Shown: positions 1-8,191 of the stretch, in pieces
Position numbering within the stretch: position 1 is the stretch's first letter
Layout of the letters: each line of letters starts with the position of its first letter
Program-made: the position numbers and the translations under genes
Notes under the pieces: generated by a model
The model's input: only the letters and a program-made list of their open reading frames with translations
What the model was told of the DNA's origin: nothing
The model's database searches: none
NCBI RefSeq assembly: GCF_023913755.1
Contig: NZ_JAMXBJ010000024.1
Coordinates: 1 to 46,656, forward strand
Length of the DNA: 46,656 nucleotides
From: Pseudarthrobacter cellobiosi
GTDB taxonomy: Bacteria; Actinomycetota; Actinomycetes; Actinomycetales; Micrococcaceae
Direction of reading: 5' to 3'

Positions 1-93
1 ACCATGCCCACGATTCTCCCAGCCGCCCCTACCAGGACATGGTTATTCTGTCGGCGTTTTAAGAATTAGGGCCTGTCATTTCTGACCCACGCA

Positions 94-285
94 CCTAGGC
101 GCCGCGGACACGCCGCTGCCGCTTTGGCCGACGCCCTGCCGATGGCTCGGAAACTGGGGATCGCCCGGGTTCTTCTCACCTGCGATGAGAATAACGCCGG
201 CTCCCGGGCGACTATCGAAAGGAACGGCGGCGTCTGCGAGGACACACGCAACGGCAAACGACGCTACTGGATCAACACCGTCTGA
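94..285 (+). pseudogene. GNAT acetyltransferase, 3' remnant
   Basis: A reading frame without a start codon encodes an acetyl-CoA-binding GNAT C-terminus: an R/Q-x-x-G-x-A-like turn (RRRGHAAAAL), then a helix ending in ARKLG, the strand VLLTCDENN, and GSRATIERNGG with a GKRRYWI ending before a TGA stop at 283-285. This order matches the last third of GNAT enzymes that end in RRYWI. The first two thirds of the domain are missing and the frame dissolves upstream of about position 90, so I read it as a decayed fragment. The intact GNAT gene that follows is on the other strand and is a different subfamily. Confidence 0.6.
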
Positions 286-316
286 CCGGTTGACGGCAGC
301 CTGCACACCTGCGCGA

Positions 317-823
317 TTACGAGCGCGAGCCACGCCCGGAGGAGATCCGCACCATGCGGATCTCGCGCACACCGTCCTCCACGTTCACGGTCCCGTCCGC
401 CACGAACCCGTGCTTGCGATAGAACGCCTTCGCCCGGGGATTCGGATCGGCCACCCAGAGCGCTGCCGAATCGTCAGGTCCGACGACGGTATCCAGGAGG
501 GCGGCCCCGGTACTCGTCCCATGCTCGGCCGCCACGACGTACAACACGTAGAGGTGCGTGCTCCACTGCGACTCGGAGCTCCGCAGGGGCCCCGCCATCG
601 CGATCCCGATCACTTCGCCGCCGCGCTCGGCCACCGCCACGTTGTTCGCGCGGTAGCGCTCATCGCTGAGCATGGCAGTCCAGAACCGTTCCCGGGCGGC
701 GGGCAACCCGGGGTCGTCGAAGACGCGGTCCGCCATCACCCCGCGGTACGTCTCACGCCACGCCCGCACATTCACGCGCGCCATCTCGGCAGCGTCGTCG
801 ACGCGCGCATAACGAACCCTCAC
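317..823 (-). CDS. GNAT family N-acetyltransferase
   Basis: A 168-residue protein with a complete GNAT fold. The N-terminus VRVRYARVDDAAEMARVNV is the usual first strand and helix, followed by WRETYRGV, the acetyl-CoA loop EHGTSTGAALL (a variant of R/Q-x-x-G-x-G/A), and the closing FYRKHGFVADG. The substrate cannot be told from sequence. I chose the GTG at 821-823 because AGAGG lies about eight bases upstream and the family's first strand begins there; the longer frame to 967 would add about 48 residues that do not look like a GNAT N-terminus and that overlap the RibD-like remnant on the other strand. It stands alone between two remnants. Confidence 0.8.
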   Translation of the reverse strand: MRVRYARVDDAAEMARVNVRAWRETYRGVMADRVFDDPGLPAARERFWTAMLSDERYRANNVAVAERGGEVIGIAMAGPLRSSESQWSTHLYVLYVVAAEHGTSTGAALLDTVVGPDDSAALWVADPNPRAKAFYRKHGFVADGTVNVEDGVREIRMVRISSGRGSRS

Positions 824-995
824 CGGGCAATACCTCTCGGCAGGACTGATCGATGAGCTGCGGCTCCACACTGCGCCCATGATCCTGGGAGCAGGCGAAC
901 GACTGCTCGACGGCGTCGCGAACCTCAAGCTTGAGCCGACGGAAGTGAGCGGTACCAGCCTCGTCACCCACGTGCGCTACCGGGTGATCCGCTGA
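822..995 (+). pseudogene. RibD/dihydrofolate-reductase-like protein, 3' remnant
   Basis: In the plus frame ending at the TGA 993-995 the sequence reads QYLSAGLIDELRLH, then PMILGAGERLLDGV and a last strand with HVRYRVIR. This is the characteristic C-terminus of the RibD C-terminal / DHFR-like family, where a helix ending in AGLIDEL precedes the strand and GAGxRLF motif. Nothing before about 822 fits the family, so only some 55 residues remain. The remnant's 5' edge coincides with the start region of the minus-strand GNAT gene, which suggests that an insertion or rearrangement truncated it. The family call is from motif recognition. Confidence 0.6.
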
Positions 996-998
996 AAG

Positions 999-1030
999 GC
1001 TGACACGCTGACACGCTGACACGCTGACGC
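999..1030. repeat. 8-bp tandem repeat (GCTGACAC)
   Basis: Four head-to-tail copies of GCTGACAC begin four bases after the stop of the RibD-like remnant; the last copy has GC in place of AC at its end. It lies between that remnant and the 3' end of the aldo/keto reductase. It may be a slippage product; no function is visible. Confidence 0.9.
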
Positions 1031-1084
1031 TCAATCGTCGGACGACACTCAGCGGACGTAACGGTGCCCGTATGCGGGCTGCCG

Positions 1085-2080
1085 CTAGACGCGCGTTAGG
1101 AAGGACTCCACCTTGGCTGGATCTCTCTCGACGACGTCGCCCAGCACGCCGTCAATCCGGTCCAGAGTCTCCTGGCCCAGCGCCAGGTCGGCGGCCTTGA
1201 CAGTGTCGTCGAGCTGCTCAGGGCGGCTGGCACCGACAATCGCCGCGGAAACGTTGGGGTTCGCCAACACCCAAGCCACGGCCAGGGTAGCCAGCGGTAC
1301 ACCGAGATCCGCGGCAATCGGCTTGAGCTTCTCCACGCGCTCCAGCACCTCGGGTTGCATGAACTTGTGCTCAGTCTTCAGCCCGCCGTCGTCGGCGGTG
1401 AAACGGCTGCCGGCCGGTACGGTGGAGGCACCGTACTTGCCGCTCAGCACGCCTTGGGCCAGCGGCGACCAGCACACCTGGGTGATCCCGAGCTCTTCGC
1501 AGACCGGCACCACTTCAGGTTCGATCACGCGCCACAGCATGTTGTACTGCGGCTGGCTGGAGACGAACTGGATGCCCAGTTCGGCCGCCAACGCGGCGCC
1601 CGCGCGGATCTCCGCCACGGTCCATTCCGAGACGCCGATGTAGTGGGCCTTCCCGGCACGGACGATATCCGCAAAGGCACCCATCGTCTCCTCGAGCGGG
1701 GTCTCGTAGTCATAGCGGTGCGCCTGATAGACGTCCACGTAGTCCGTCTGCAAGCGGCGCAGCGAACCGTTGATGGATTCCATTACGTGCTTGCGGGACA
1801 GGCCACGGTCGTTCTTCCCGGTGCCGGTCGGGAAGAACGCCTTGGTCATGACCTCGATGCCCTCGCGGCGCACACCCTTGAGTGCTTCGCCGAGCATGGT
1901 TTCGGCCTTGGTGCCTGCATAGGCGTCGGCGGTGTCGAAAGTGGTGATGCCAAGGTCCAGGGCCTTGCGCACGCATGCCGTGGCAACATCCTGGTCCACG
2001 GTTTCGCCGTGGGTGGCCCAGTTGCCCAGCGCGATCGAGCTGACGTACATGCCGCTGTTGCCGAGTTTGCGATACTGCAT
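1085..2080 (-). CDS. Aldo/keto reductase family oxidoreductase
   Basis: A 331-residue NADPH-dependent (alpha/beta)8-barrel reductase, similar in length and motifs to the voltage-gated K+ channel beta / YghZ / general stress protein branch. The catalytic tetrad is visible: Asp49 and Tyr54 in FDTADAYAG, Lys80 in VMTKAFF and His121 in YQAHRYD. The C-terminal cofactor-binding segment is AAIVGASRPEQL. ATG at 2080 has a clear AAAGGAAA ribosome-binding site. The gene starts 11 bases after the stop of the LacI-type regulator on the same strand, so the two probably form one operon, with the regulator controlling its own transcript and this enzyme. The physiological carbonyl substrate is unknown. Confidence 0.92.
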   Translation of the reverse strand: MQYRKLGNSGMYVSSIALGNWATHGETVDQDVATACVRKALDLGITTFDTADAYAGTKAETMLGEALKGVRREGIEVMTKAFFPTGTGKNDRGLSRKHVMESINGSLRRLQTDYVDVYQAHRYDYETPLEETMGAFADIVRAGKAHYIGVSEWTVAEIRAGAALAAELGIQFVSSQPQYNMLWRVIEPEVVPVCEELGITQVCWSPLAQGVLSGKYGASTVPAGSRFTADDGGLKTEHKFMQPEVLERVEKLKPIAADLGVPLATLAVAWVLANPNVSAAIVGASRPEQLDDTVKAADLALGQETLDRIDGVLGDVVERDPAKVESFLTRV

Positions 2081-2091
2081 AAAGTTTCCTT

Positions 2092-3159
2092 TCAGAGTTT
2101 GCCGGGGTGTCCGGCGGAATACTGAGAATCCGGGGAGGTAGGTGTTGTGCGCAGGGCGCGGGGCGGCGCGGTGGTCTCCCGTACCACCAGGCGTGCCGGG
2201 CGGGCAAGGTTGGCCGCTTGCCCTCCATGCATGACCTCCAGGAGGATCCGGGCGACGTCCTGTCCTTGTTCGGCCACCTCGTGGTCCATCGTTGTCAGGC
2301 CCAGGACGTCGCAGAGCTCGTGGTTGTCGAATCCGACCACAGAGAAATCCCGGGGAACTTCCAGGCCTGCCTGGCGGAGGACCTTGAGGACCCCGAAGGC
2401 CATCTCGTCGGAGGCTACAAAAGCCGCGGTCGGAGCGCGTTCAGCGACAAGCAGCCGGGACATGGCCGCCGCGCCCCCAACGACACTGTTCTCATCGAAT
2501 TGTTCAAGGGCGTCGTCCAGGGTCAGTCCGGCCTCGGCCAGAGCCTCCCGGTATCCCACCAGCCGCTCCAAGGGCGGGACACCGCCCAAATTGCTGCCCT
2601 CCTCATCACGGATGCCGATGAACGCTATCTGCTCATGGCCAAGGTTCAACAGGTGCCTCACAGCAGCCCGCCCGGCCCCGACGTTGTCCACAGACACCGA
2701 TCCGGCACCCTGCGCTTGAGCCCCAAGCAAAGCTACCGCCTGCCCCTGGGAGGCGAGCGATTCCAACTCCTCCCTGCTCGGCTGCAGGGCCATGATGATG
2801 ACCCCGTCCGTACGGCCATGCAAATGCAGGGTGCCGAAGAACCTCTGACGCTGTCCGGCAGTGGCGAGCTCGTAGAGGAGCACATCGAATCCGGCCTCCC
2901 GGAGCCTGTGTGTGGCCTCGCCAATGACCTTTCCGAAAAACCACTTGGCCAGCACCGGTACCACGATGCCCACGGTCATCGTCCGGCCTGTCGCAAGACG
3001 CGACGCAGCCGGGGATGCCGAATAGCCTAGCTCATCGGCCGCTTTCTGCACGCGCTTGCGAGTTGCCACCGAAACGCCAGGAACGGAACGCAATGCACGG
3101 GAAACTGTTGATACAGAGACCCCAGCACGTTCCGCCACTAATTCAACGCTAGCTACCAT
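2092..3159 (-). CDS. LacI family transcriptional regulator
   Basis: A 355-residue repressor/activator with the LacI arrangement: an N-terminal helix-turn-helix (VELVAERAGVSVSTVSRALR), a hinge (SPAASRLATGRT) and a periplasmic-binding-protein-like effector domain starting with MTVGIVVP. The effector is probably a sugar or small metabolite, but residues do not identify it. I chose ATG 3159 (MVASVELV) over upstream starts because a TAGCAT -10 box lies at 3167-3172, only seven bases upstream, which implies a leaderless or nearly leaderless message. A perfect GCAAGCGCTTGC palindrome overlaps the -35 box, as expected for autoregulation. The downstream partner is the aldo/keto reductase. Confidence 0.93.
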   Translation of the reverse strand: MVASVELVAERAGVSVSTVSRALRSVPGVSVATRKRVQKAADELGYSASPAASRLATGRTMTVGIVVPVLAKWFFGKVIGEATHRLREAGFDVLLYELATAGQRQRFFGTLHLHGRTDGVIIMALQPSREELESLASQGQAVALLGAQAQGAGSVSVDNVGAGRAAVRHLLNLGHEQIAFIGIRDEEGSNLGGVPPLERLVGYREALAEAGLTLDDALEQFDENSVVGGAAAMSRLLVAERAPTAAFVASDEMAFGVLKVLRQAGLEVPRDFSVVGFDNHELCDVLGLTTMDHEVAEQGQDVARILLEVMHGGQAANLARPARLVVRETTAPPRALRTTPTSPDSQYSAGHPGKL

Positions 3160-3166
3160 ACAACCC

Positions 3167-3196
3167 ATGCTAGACAAGCATTCCACATTGACGCAA
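3167..3196 (-). promoter_or_regulatory. Promoter of the LacI-type regulator
   Basis: On the minus strand TTGCGT (3191-3196) and TAGCAT (3167-3172) are 18 bases apart. Transcription would begin around 3159-3161, at the ATG chosen for the regulator, so the transcript would be leaderless. This is inferred from sequence only. Confidence 0.5.
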
Positions 3197-3204
3197 GCGC
3201 TTGC
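3193..3204. promoter_or_regulatory. LacI-type operator palindrome
   Basis: GCAAGCGCTTGC is a perfect 12-base palindrome with the central CG step typical of LacI/GalR operators. It overlaps the predicted -35 box of the regulator, so bound protein would block its own promoter. It also lies about 95 bases upstream of the divergent hydrolase gene, which could therefore be a second target. Confidence 0.75.
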
Positions 3205-3298
3205 AATTCGTTCAGTGCGTCAGTGACTCCAATGCCGACGCCGGGGACGCTCGGCTCGACCCTCCCCACGCCCACCTCACCCCGCGTAGCCTGAATCT

Positions 3299-4099
3299 AT
3301 GGACTCCGAAGTCCGCGATCTCACGCTCCGCACGGGCATCTCAGTGCCGTGCCTCGTCCAAGGCGACGGCGACGGCGACGCAAAACTGGTGCTTCTGCTG
3401 CACGCGTGGGGCGAATCCCGCGGGAGCTTTGACCGCCTGATTCCCCTGTTGACCGGTTTCCGGGTCTACGCGCCGGACCTGCGCGGGCAAGGCGAAGCGG
3501 ACAAACCGGAGGGCGGCTACTCCCTGGCGGAACAGGCCGAGGACGCTGCAGCGATCCTGGACGCCCTCAACGTGCCGCGGGCCGTCGTCGTCGGCTCATC
3601 CAGCGGCGGCTACGTTGCCCAGCAACTGGCCATTTCCCATCCCGAAAAGGTCGCGGCGCTGGTGCTGGTGGGCGCTCCCCTGAGCCTCCACGGGCAGACC
3701 GCCTTCGCCGACGAAGTGGACAGCCTGACCGACCCCCTCGACGAGGACTGGGTACGGGATTCCCTGTCCTGGTTTCCCCTGCTGCACGAGGTCCCCGCCT
3801 GGTACATCGAGGACCGTGTGCGCGACGGTCTCAGGATGCCCGCCCGCGCCTGGTCAGCCATCCTGAACGGACTGTGCGAGGCCACGCCACCCACGGAATC
3901 GGGAACCATCCAGGCGCCCACGCTGATCCTGTGGGGCGGCCAGGACGGCCTGCTGCCACGCGGCGACCAGGAAATCCTGGCAGCCCGGATCCCCGGCTCC
4001 GTGCTGAAGATCTATCCCGATGTGGGACATATGGTGCTGTGGGAGTGCCCGGATCGGGTGGCAGAAGATACGACGGCGTTCCTCGCCTCCCTGGGCTAG
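3299..4099 (+). CDS. Alpha/beta-fold hydrolase
   Basis: A 266-residue soluble hydrolase. The oxyanion-hole HAWGES motif follows the first strand (residues 31-40), the nucleophile elbow is GSSSGG with Ser101, the acid is Asp216 in LWGGQDG and the base is His244 in DVGHMVLWE. The fold matches the haloalkane dehalogenase / epoxide hydrolase / lactonase-like esterases; the substrate is undetermined. A Gly-Asp repeat at residues 22-27 (GDGDGD) lies in a loop ahead of the first strand. The gene is divergent from the LacI regulator and may share its operator. A strong hairpin follows the stop. Confidence 0.9.
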   Translation: MDSEVRDLTLRTGISVPCLVQGDGDGDAKLVLLLHAWGESRGSFDRLIPLLTGFRVYAPDLRGQGEADKPEGGYSLAEQAEDAAAILDALNVPRAVVVGSSSGGYVAQQLAISHPEKVAALVLVGAPLSLHGQTAFADEVDSLTDPLDEDWVRDSLSWFPLLHEVPAWYIEDRVRDGLRMPARAWSAILNGLCEATPPTESGTIQAPTLILWGGQDGLLPRGDQEILAARIPGSVLKIYPDVGHMVLWECPDRVAEDTTAFLASLG

Positions 4100-4110
4100 C
4101 CAGGCACCAA

Positions 4111-4151
4111 GCCAGCGGCCGCCGTCGTGATTCCCGACGGCGGCCGCTGGC
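4111..4151. terminator. Bidirectional terminator-like hairpin
   Basis: A perfect 17-bp inverted repeat (GCCAGCGGCCGCCGTCG, arms 4111-4127 and 4135-4151) with a 7-base loop sits between the convergent hydrolase and formaldehyde dehydrogenase genes. There is no run of T on either side, which is common in high-GC actinobacteria. It would serve both strands. Confidence 0.8.
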
Positions 4152-4163
4152 CAGGTGAGGGGC

Positions 4164-5375
4164 TTAGTTGAGGTATCCGTTCGGGTTGAGGACGTATTTG
4201 GTGGCCGCGCCGGCGTCGAACTCGGCATAGCCCTTGGGCGCATCCTCCAGGCTGATCGCCTTCGCGTTCACGTTCTTTGCGATGCTCACCTTGTCATGCA
4301 GGATGGCCATCATCAGCTGCCGGTTGTACTTCATCACCGGGCATTGTCCGGTGGTGAAGCTGAGCGACTTGGCCCAGCCGGTGCCCAGGCTCAGGCTCAG
4401 CGCACCCTTCTTGGCAGCTTCGTCCACACCGCCCGGATCGCCGGTAACGTACAGCCCGGGAATGCCCAGCGCACCGCCGGCCGCGGTGATTTCCATCAGC
4501 GAGTTCAGCACCGTGGCGGGTGCCTCCTTGGCGTCATGGCCGTGGCCGCGCGCTTCGAAGCCCACCGCGTCCACGCCGCAGTCCACTTCCGGGACGCCCA
4601 GGATCTGCTCGATCTGCTCCGCGGGGCCGCCCTTGCTCAAGTCAATCGTTTCGCACCCAAAGCTGCGCGCCTGCTTCAGCCTGTCCTCGTTCAGATCCCC
4701 CACAATCACGACGGCGGCACCCAGCAAATGAGCGCTGGTGGCCGCTGCGAGGCCAACAGGCCCGGCGCCGGCCACATACACGGTGGAGCCGACGCCCACC
4801 CCGGCCGACACCGCGCCGTGGAAGCCCGTGGGGAAGATATCCGACAGCATGGCCAGGTCCATGATCTTCGCCATGGCCTGGTCCTTGTCCGGGAACTTCA
4901 GCAGGTTCCAGTCCGCGTACGGGACCAGCACGTAGTTGGCCTGGCCGCCCACCCAGCCGCCCATGTCCACGTATCCGTAGGCGCTGCCGGGGCGGTCCGG
5001 ATTGACGTTCAGGCAGATCCCGGTTTTGCGTTCCTTGCAGTTCCGGCAGCGACCGCAGGCGATGTTGAAGGGCACAGAACAGATGTCCCCGACTTTGATG
5101 AACTCGACGCCGGGCCCCACCTCCACCACTTCGCCGGTGATCTCATGCCCCAACACCAGGTCGGAAGGGGCCGTGGTGCGCCCGCGGACCATGTGCTGGT
5201 CAGAACCGCAGATGTTGGTGGCCACAGTTTTCAGGATGACCCCGTGGGGTACTGTGCGCCCCACGTTCGCCGGGTTCACGCCCGGTCCGTCCTTGAGTTC
5301 AAAGGTGGGGTAATCGATGTCGATCAGTTCGACCTTGCCCGGTTCCTTATAAGCAACGGCTTTGTTTGCAGTCAT
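4164..5375 (-). CDS. fdhA: Glutathione-independent formaldehyde dehydrogenase
   Basis: A 403-residue zinc-dependent, NAD-linked dehydrogenase of the MDR superfamily that oxidises formaldehyde to formate with a tightly bound cofactor and no thiol cosubstrate. The catalytic zinc site is in NICGSDQH and GHEITGEV, the structural zinc site is the Cys cluster CGRCRNCKERKTGIC, and the nucleotide fold has GAGPVGLAA. The insertion SAYGYVDMGGWVGGQANY and the length are those of the Pseudomonas putida FdhA branch, not of short-chain alcohol dehydrogenases. ATG 5375 has GAGAGGAG upstream; the open frame continues far upstream without family similarity. It is monocistronic, ends convergently with the hydrolase, and probably serves formaldehyde detoxification from methylated compounds. 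Confidence 0.93.
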   Translation of the reverse strand: MTANKAVAYKEPGKVELIDIDYPTFELKDGPGVNPANVGRTVPHGVILKTVATNICGSDQHMVRGRTTAPSDLVLGHEITGEVVEVGPGVEFIKVGDICSVPFNIACGRCRNCKERKTGICLNVNPDRPGSAYGYVDMGGWVGGQANYVLVPYADWNLLKFPDKDQAMAKIMDLAMLSDIFPTGFHGAVSAGVGVGSTVYVAGAGPVGLAAATSAHLLGAAVVIVGDLNEDRLKQARSFGCETIDLSKGGPAEQIEQILGVPEVDCGVDAVGFEARGHGHDAKEAPATVLNSLMEITAAGGALGIPGLYVTGDPGGVDEAAKKGALSLSLGTGWAKSLSFTTGQCPVMKYNRQLMMAILHDKVSIAKNVNAKAISLEDAPKGYAEFDAGAATKYVLNPNGYLN

Positions 5376-5582
5376 CAGTGCTCTCCTCTCTCGGCACGGC
5401 ACGCCGTCGTGGGGCTGCCGTGAGTTGTGAAGTGTTGCGATGGATCCCCCAGATACAGGGCCTGCCCATGGCTTGAGCAGCTGGATGTTTTCCTGGAGTT
5501 GGAGGTCCGGCCAGTCTAGGCATGCCGGTCCGAAGGGTCCATAGCCCGAACCCCCTACTTGCTCCCCTGATGAGGGGGACGG

Positions 5583-5945
5583 TTGACTGGGCACGATCGG
5601 CCAGCCCGGCCACGGAGAGTTCTGGTGGGATTCCGCCACCGGTCCGGGCACGTCCACGGCACCCCGGGCTTCCACCTCGCCCCGAGCGCGGGGCCTGTTT
5701 CGGAAGCCCCCCGGCCCCTGATCAGGCACCGAACCGAACTGCGGGTCCCGGCGGAAGCCCGCGACGCCTTCCTGGGAGCCAGCTTCCCGCAACTGGCCCA
5801 GGACACCGATGTCATCTCCAGCGATGCCTCCGTGGAACTTCCGCAGATCCTGCCGCCGGAGCTGGTCCTGACCGCCACCCATAATTCCGCCACACTGCAG
5901 CTTCACTGGCACTGGGAGTACGCGTCCGCGGCTCGAGGAACCTGA
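5583..5945 (+). pseudogene. Possible remnant of a helicase-associated protein
   Basis: The 680 bases between fdhA and the next gene hold no convincing complete gene. In one plus frame the second half reads like protein: LRVPAEARDAFLGASFP, then SSDASVELPQILPP, LVLTATHNSATLQLHW and a WEY ending. This recalls the N-terminal part of actinobacterial SNF2-type helicases, from memory only. There is no plausible start or ribosome-binding site, the frame stops at 5943-5945, and the next frame continues a short way (RYQEVLRDFPHR) to about 6030, as after a frameshift. I treat it as a decayed fragment at low confidence; an unexpressed chance frame is the alternative. The rest of 5376-6056 holds the fdhA promoter region and a short GC hairpin at 5564-5577. 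Confidence 0.3.
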
Positions 5946-6056
5946 GCGATACCAGGAGGTACTGCGAGATTTCCCGCACCGGGGGGAACAGGCACCCCCG
6001 GAAACGCCCTTACAGGTTCAACGGGGCTGACGTTCCCGTAAGTCCCTGCCTGAGTC

Positions 6057-7013
6057 TCAACCGGATGAACGCCCGACAAGCCCGCCCAGCACCACGTTCA
6101 CCGGTTCCTGCCCGGCCTGCAGCAACCCGATCTGCTTCCGGATCAGCCGCGCTACCCGCGGCAGCATGGCCGAGCTCGCCCCGCCCACGTGCGGGGTGAT
6201 CAGTACTCCAGGCGCGGTCCAGAGAGGATGATCGCGCGGCAGCGGTTCCGGGTCCGTCACGTCCAGGGCCGCCCGGAGCCTGCCGGACGATGTCTCCAAC
6301 AGCAGGGCCTCGGTATCCGCCACCGGCCCGCGGGCCACGTTCACGAGGAGCGCGCCGTCCGGCATCGCCGCCAGGAAGCGGGTGTCAACCAGGTGCCGGG
6401 TCTGCTCGCTCAGGGGAACGCTGACCACCACAATGTCGTGCAGCGGCAGTTGCTCATACAGGGAATCAATCCCGTGGATCCTGCCGCGCTCATCGTCGCG
6501 GCCGCGGCTGGCCAGCCGCGTCACCTCGGTCTCGAACGGCAGCAGCCGGGCCTCAACCGCCTTCCCCACTCCCCCGTAGCCCACCAGCAAAACTCGCCTG
6601 TCGGCCAGGCTGGGGCGCTCGCGGTGGTCCCAGGTCCCCGTCGCCGAATTCCGCACAAAGTCCGGGATCCCCCGCTGGCTGGCGATGATCATGCCCAACG
6701 CAAGTTCCGCCGTCGACGTCTCATGCACTCCGGCCGCGTTGGCGAACAGGCACCCCGCGGGCAGAACCGCCTCGACGCCGTCGTACCCGATCAGCTGGCT
6801 CTGCACCAGGCCGACGTCCACTGAGTCCAGCGCAGCCAGCGCCCCTACGCCGCCCATATAGGGCGGCACCACAATGTCGAACTGCTCCGCCGGCGCCGGG
6901 CCGGTCAGGTCCCACAGGAAGAGTTCGACGCCGACGGACGGCTCAAGTGCGTCCACCAGGTTCTGGCTGGGCAGACTCACCCGTAGTTTCGGTGATGCGG
7001 GCAAACCGGACAT
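6057..7013 (-). CDS. D-isomer-specific 2-hydroxyacid dehydrogenase
   Basis: A 318-residue NAD(P)-dependent dehydrogenase that interconverts 2-oxo acids and D-2-hydroxy acids. The dinucleotide fold has GYGGVG near residue 145, the catalytic Arg lies in NVARGPVAD, the acid partner lies in the LDVTDPEPLP region and the base is His in TPHVGGASS. The strand after the glycine motif ends in ASR instead of an acidic residue, which usually favours NADP, as in glyoxylate/hydroxypyruvate reductases. ATG 7013 has AAGGAGC upstream. The cupin gene lies 45 bases upstream on the same strand and may be cotranscribed. Confidence 0.92.
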   Translation of the reverse strand: MSGLPASPKLRVSLPSQNLVDALEPSVGVELFLWDLTGPAPAEQFDIVVPPYMGGVGALAALDSVDVGLVQSQLIGYDGVEAVLPAGCLFANAAGVHETSTAELALGMIIASQRGIPDFVRNSATGTWDHRERPSLADRRVLLVGYGGVGKAVEARLLPFETEVTRLASRGRDDERGRIHGIDSLYEQLPLHDIVVVSVPLSEQTRHLVDTRFLAAMPDGALLVNVARGPVADTEALLLETSSGRLRAALDVTDPEPLPRDHPLWTAPGVLITPHVGGASSAMLPRVARLIRKQIGLLQAGQEPVNVVLGGLVGRSSG

Positions 7014-7058
7014 GGGTGCTCCTTCTTTCGACTCACCTGCCAGTTAACCAGCCCAGCG

Positions 7059-7394
7059 CTACCGGTCGGTCTTGACCACCGTGAACAGCACCGCCGAGTC
7101 CTCTTCCGCTTCCAGACTGTGCAGCCCGTCCGGCACGATCAGGAGATCCCCTGCCTTGCCCTGCCATGACTCCCCGCCAGCCCTCAGCCAGACCGATCCC
7201 TTCAGCACGTAGACCGTTGCCTCGCCGGGGTTCTGGTGCTCGCTGAGCTGCGTGCCGGCACGGAAAGCCATGACGGTCTGGCGCAGTTTCTTCTCATGCC
7301 CGCCGAACGCTGTATCGGCTGCCCGCCCGCTGGGTGCCGCAACAGCGGCAGCGATCTGCTGACGGGCCAAAGCCTCAATCGATATCTTTTGCAT
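7059..7394 (-). CDS. Small single-domain cupin protein
   Basis: A 111-residue cupin. Motif 1 is AGTQLSEHQNPGEATVYVLKG and motif 2 is GDLLIVPDGLHSLEA, the two strand pairs of the conserved barrel. Canonical motif 1 has two histidines (HxH); here the second is Asn (HQN), while one His, the Glu and the motif-2 His remain, so a metal site with an altered ligand set is possible. Such proteins often act as sensors, isomerases or dioxygenases; no activity can be assigned. There is no strong ribosome-binding site before the ATG at 7394. Confidence 0.85.
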   Translation of the reverse strand: MQKISIEALARQQIAAAVAAPSGRAADTAFGGHEKKLRQTVMAFRAGTQLSEHQNPGEATVYVLKGSVWLRAGGESWQGKAGDLLIVPDGLHSLEAEEDSAVLFTVVKTDR

Positions 7395-7456
7395 GACGCA
7401 ACCGTACCTACGATTGCGTGCGTTGCCGAGGGCCGTTCACTCACCGTCCTGCGGTG

Positions 7457-8191
7457 CTACCCGTGCGTGACGGCAGCCCCCAGAAGCCCGAACAGCGTTC
7501 CGGCCGCCAGGGCAATGAGGGCGCGCCTCCGCGTGGGATACAGCCAGCGCACTGCGAACACAGCCACCGCGAGAATCAACCCGTTCACCACGCTCATGGT
7601 GACCGCTAACCATTCGGTCCCGGTGGACACCCCGAAGCCTCCACCGCTGCAGCCGCTGATCCCGCACCAGGCAAGACCCGCTACGAGCCACTGCGGGAAG
7701 CTCAGCAGGACAGCGAGGGGCACGGTCCACCAGAGGTTGCGGACGTTCCGGGTGACCCCGTGAATTGTCACCACCGGAACCTGAGGCACCGCGGCAGGCA
7801 CAGCCACAGCCGTGGCGGTGGGCGTGGCAGCGGCTGGAACGGGCCTTCGGATGCTCAGGATCATCCACCGGAAGAGCGCTGCGTTGACCACCGCAAGGGC
7901 GAGGAATCCCAGGTAGTGGATAACCGTCGTCGGACTCAACACACCCGGCGATGGCGGACTCGAGGTGTCAAGGAGGAAGGCCACGGCGAAATACGCCGCC
8001 GAAACGGGAAGCGTCAGGACCACCACGGCCAGCCACAGCCGCTCCCGGAACACGGCATCCAGACCCGTTTCGAAGGAACCGGTAACGAGCGAAGCTCCGA
8101 CAGCGGCCACCGTCACTGCCAGATAAACGGCGACGACGATCCTGGCCCAGCGCGGTAGTGACCCCTTATCCGGCAATGACCCTGTCCGCAT
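7457..8191 (-). CDS. Polytopic membrane protein of unknown function
   Basis: A 244-residue protein with about six hydrophobic segments (near residues 16-36, 53-73, 91-112, 155-175, 195-216 and 222-240) and an Ala/Pro/Thr-rich loop at residues 117-140. There is a cysteine pair in the loop CGISGC. I do not recognise the family. The ATG at 8191 lies inside the last codons of the upstream GNAT gene, with a 26-base overlap, so translation is probably coupled. The longer open frame upstream is a shadow of the GNAT gene. Confidence 0.75.
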   Translation of the reverse strand: MRTGSLPDKGSLPRWARIVVAVYLAVTVAAVGASLVTGSFETGLDAVFRERLWLAVVVLTLPVSAAYFAVAFLLDTSSPPSPGVLSPTTVIHYLGFLALAVVNAALFRWMILSIRRPVPAAATPTATAVAVPAAVPQVPVVTIHGVTRNVRNLWWTVPLAVLLSFPQWLVAGLAWCGISGCSGGGFGVSTGTEWLAVTMSVVNGLILAVAVFAVRWLYPTRRRALIALAAGTLFGLLGAAVTHG

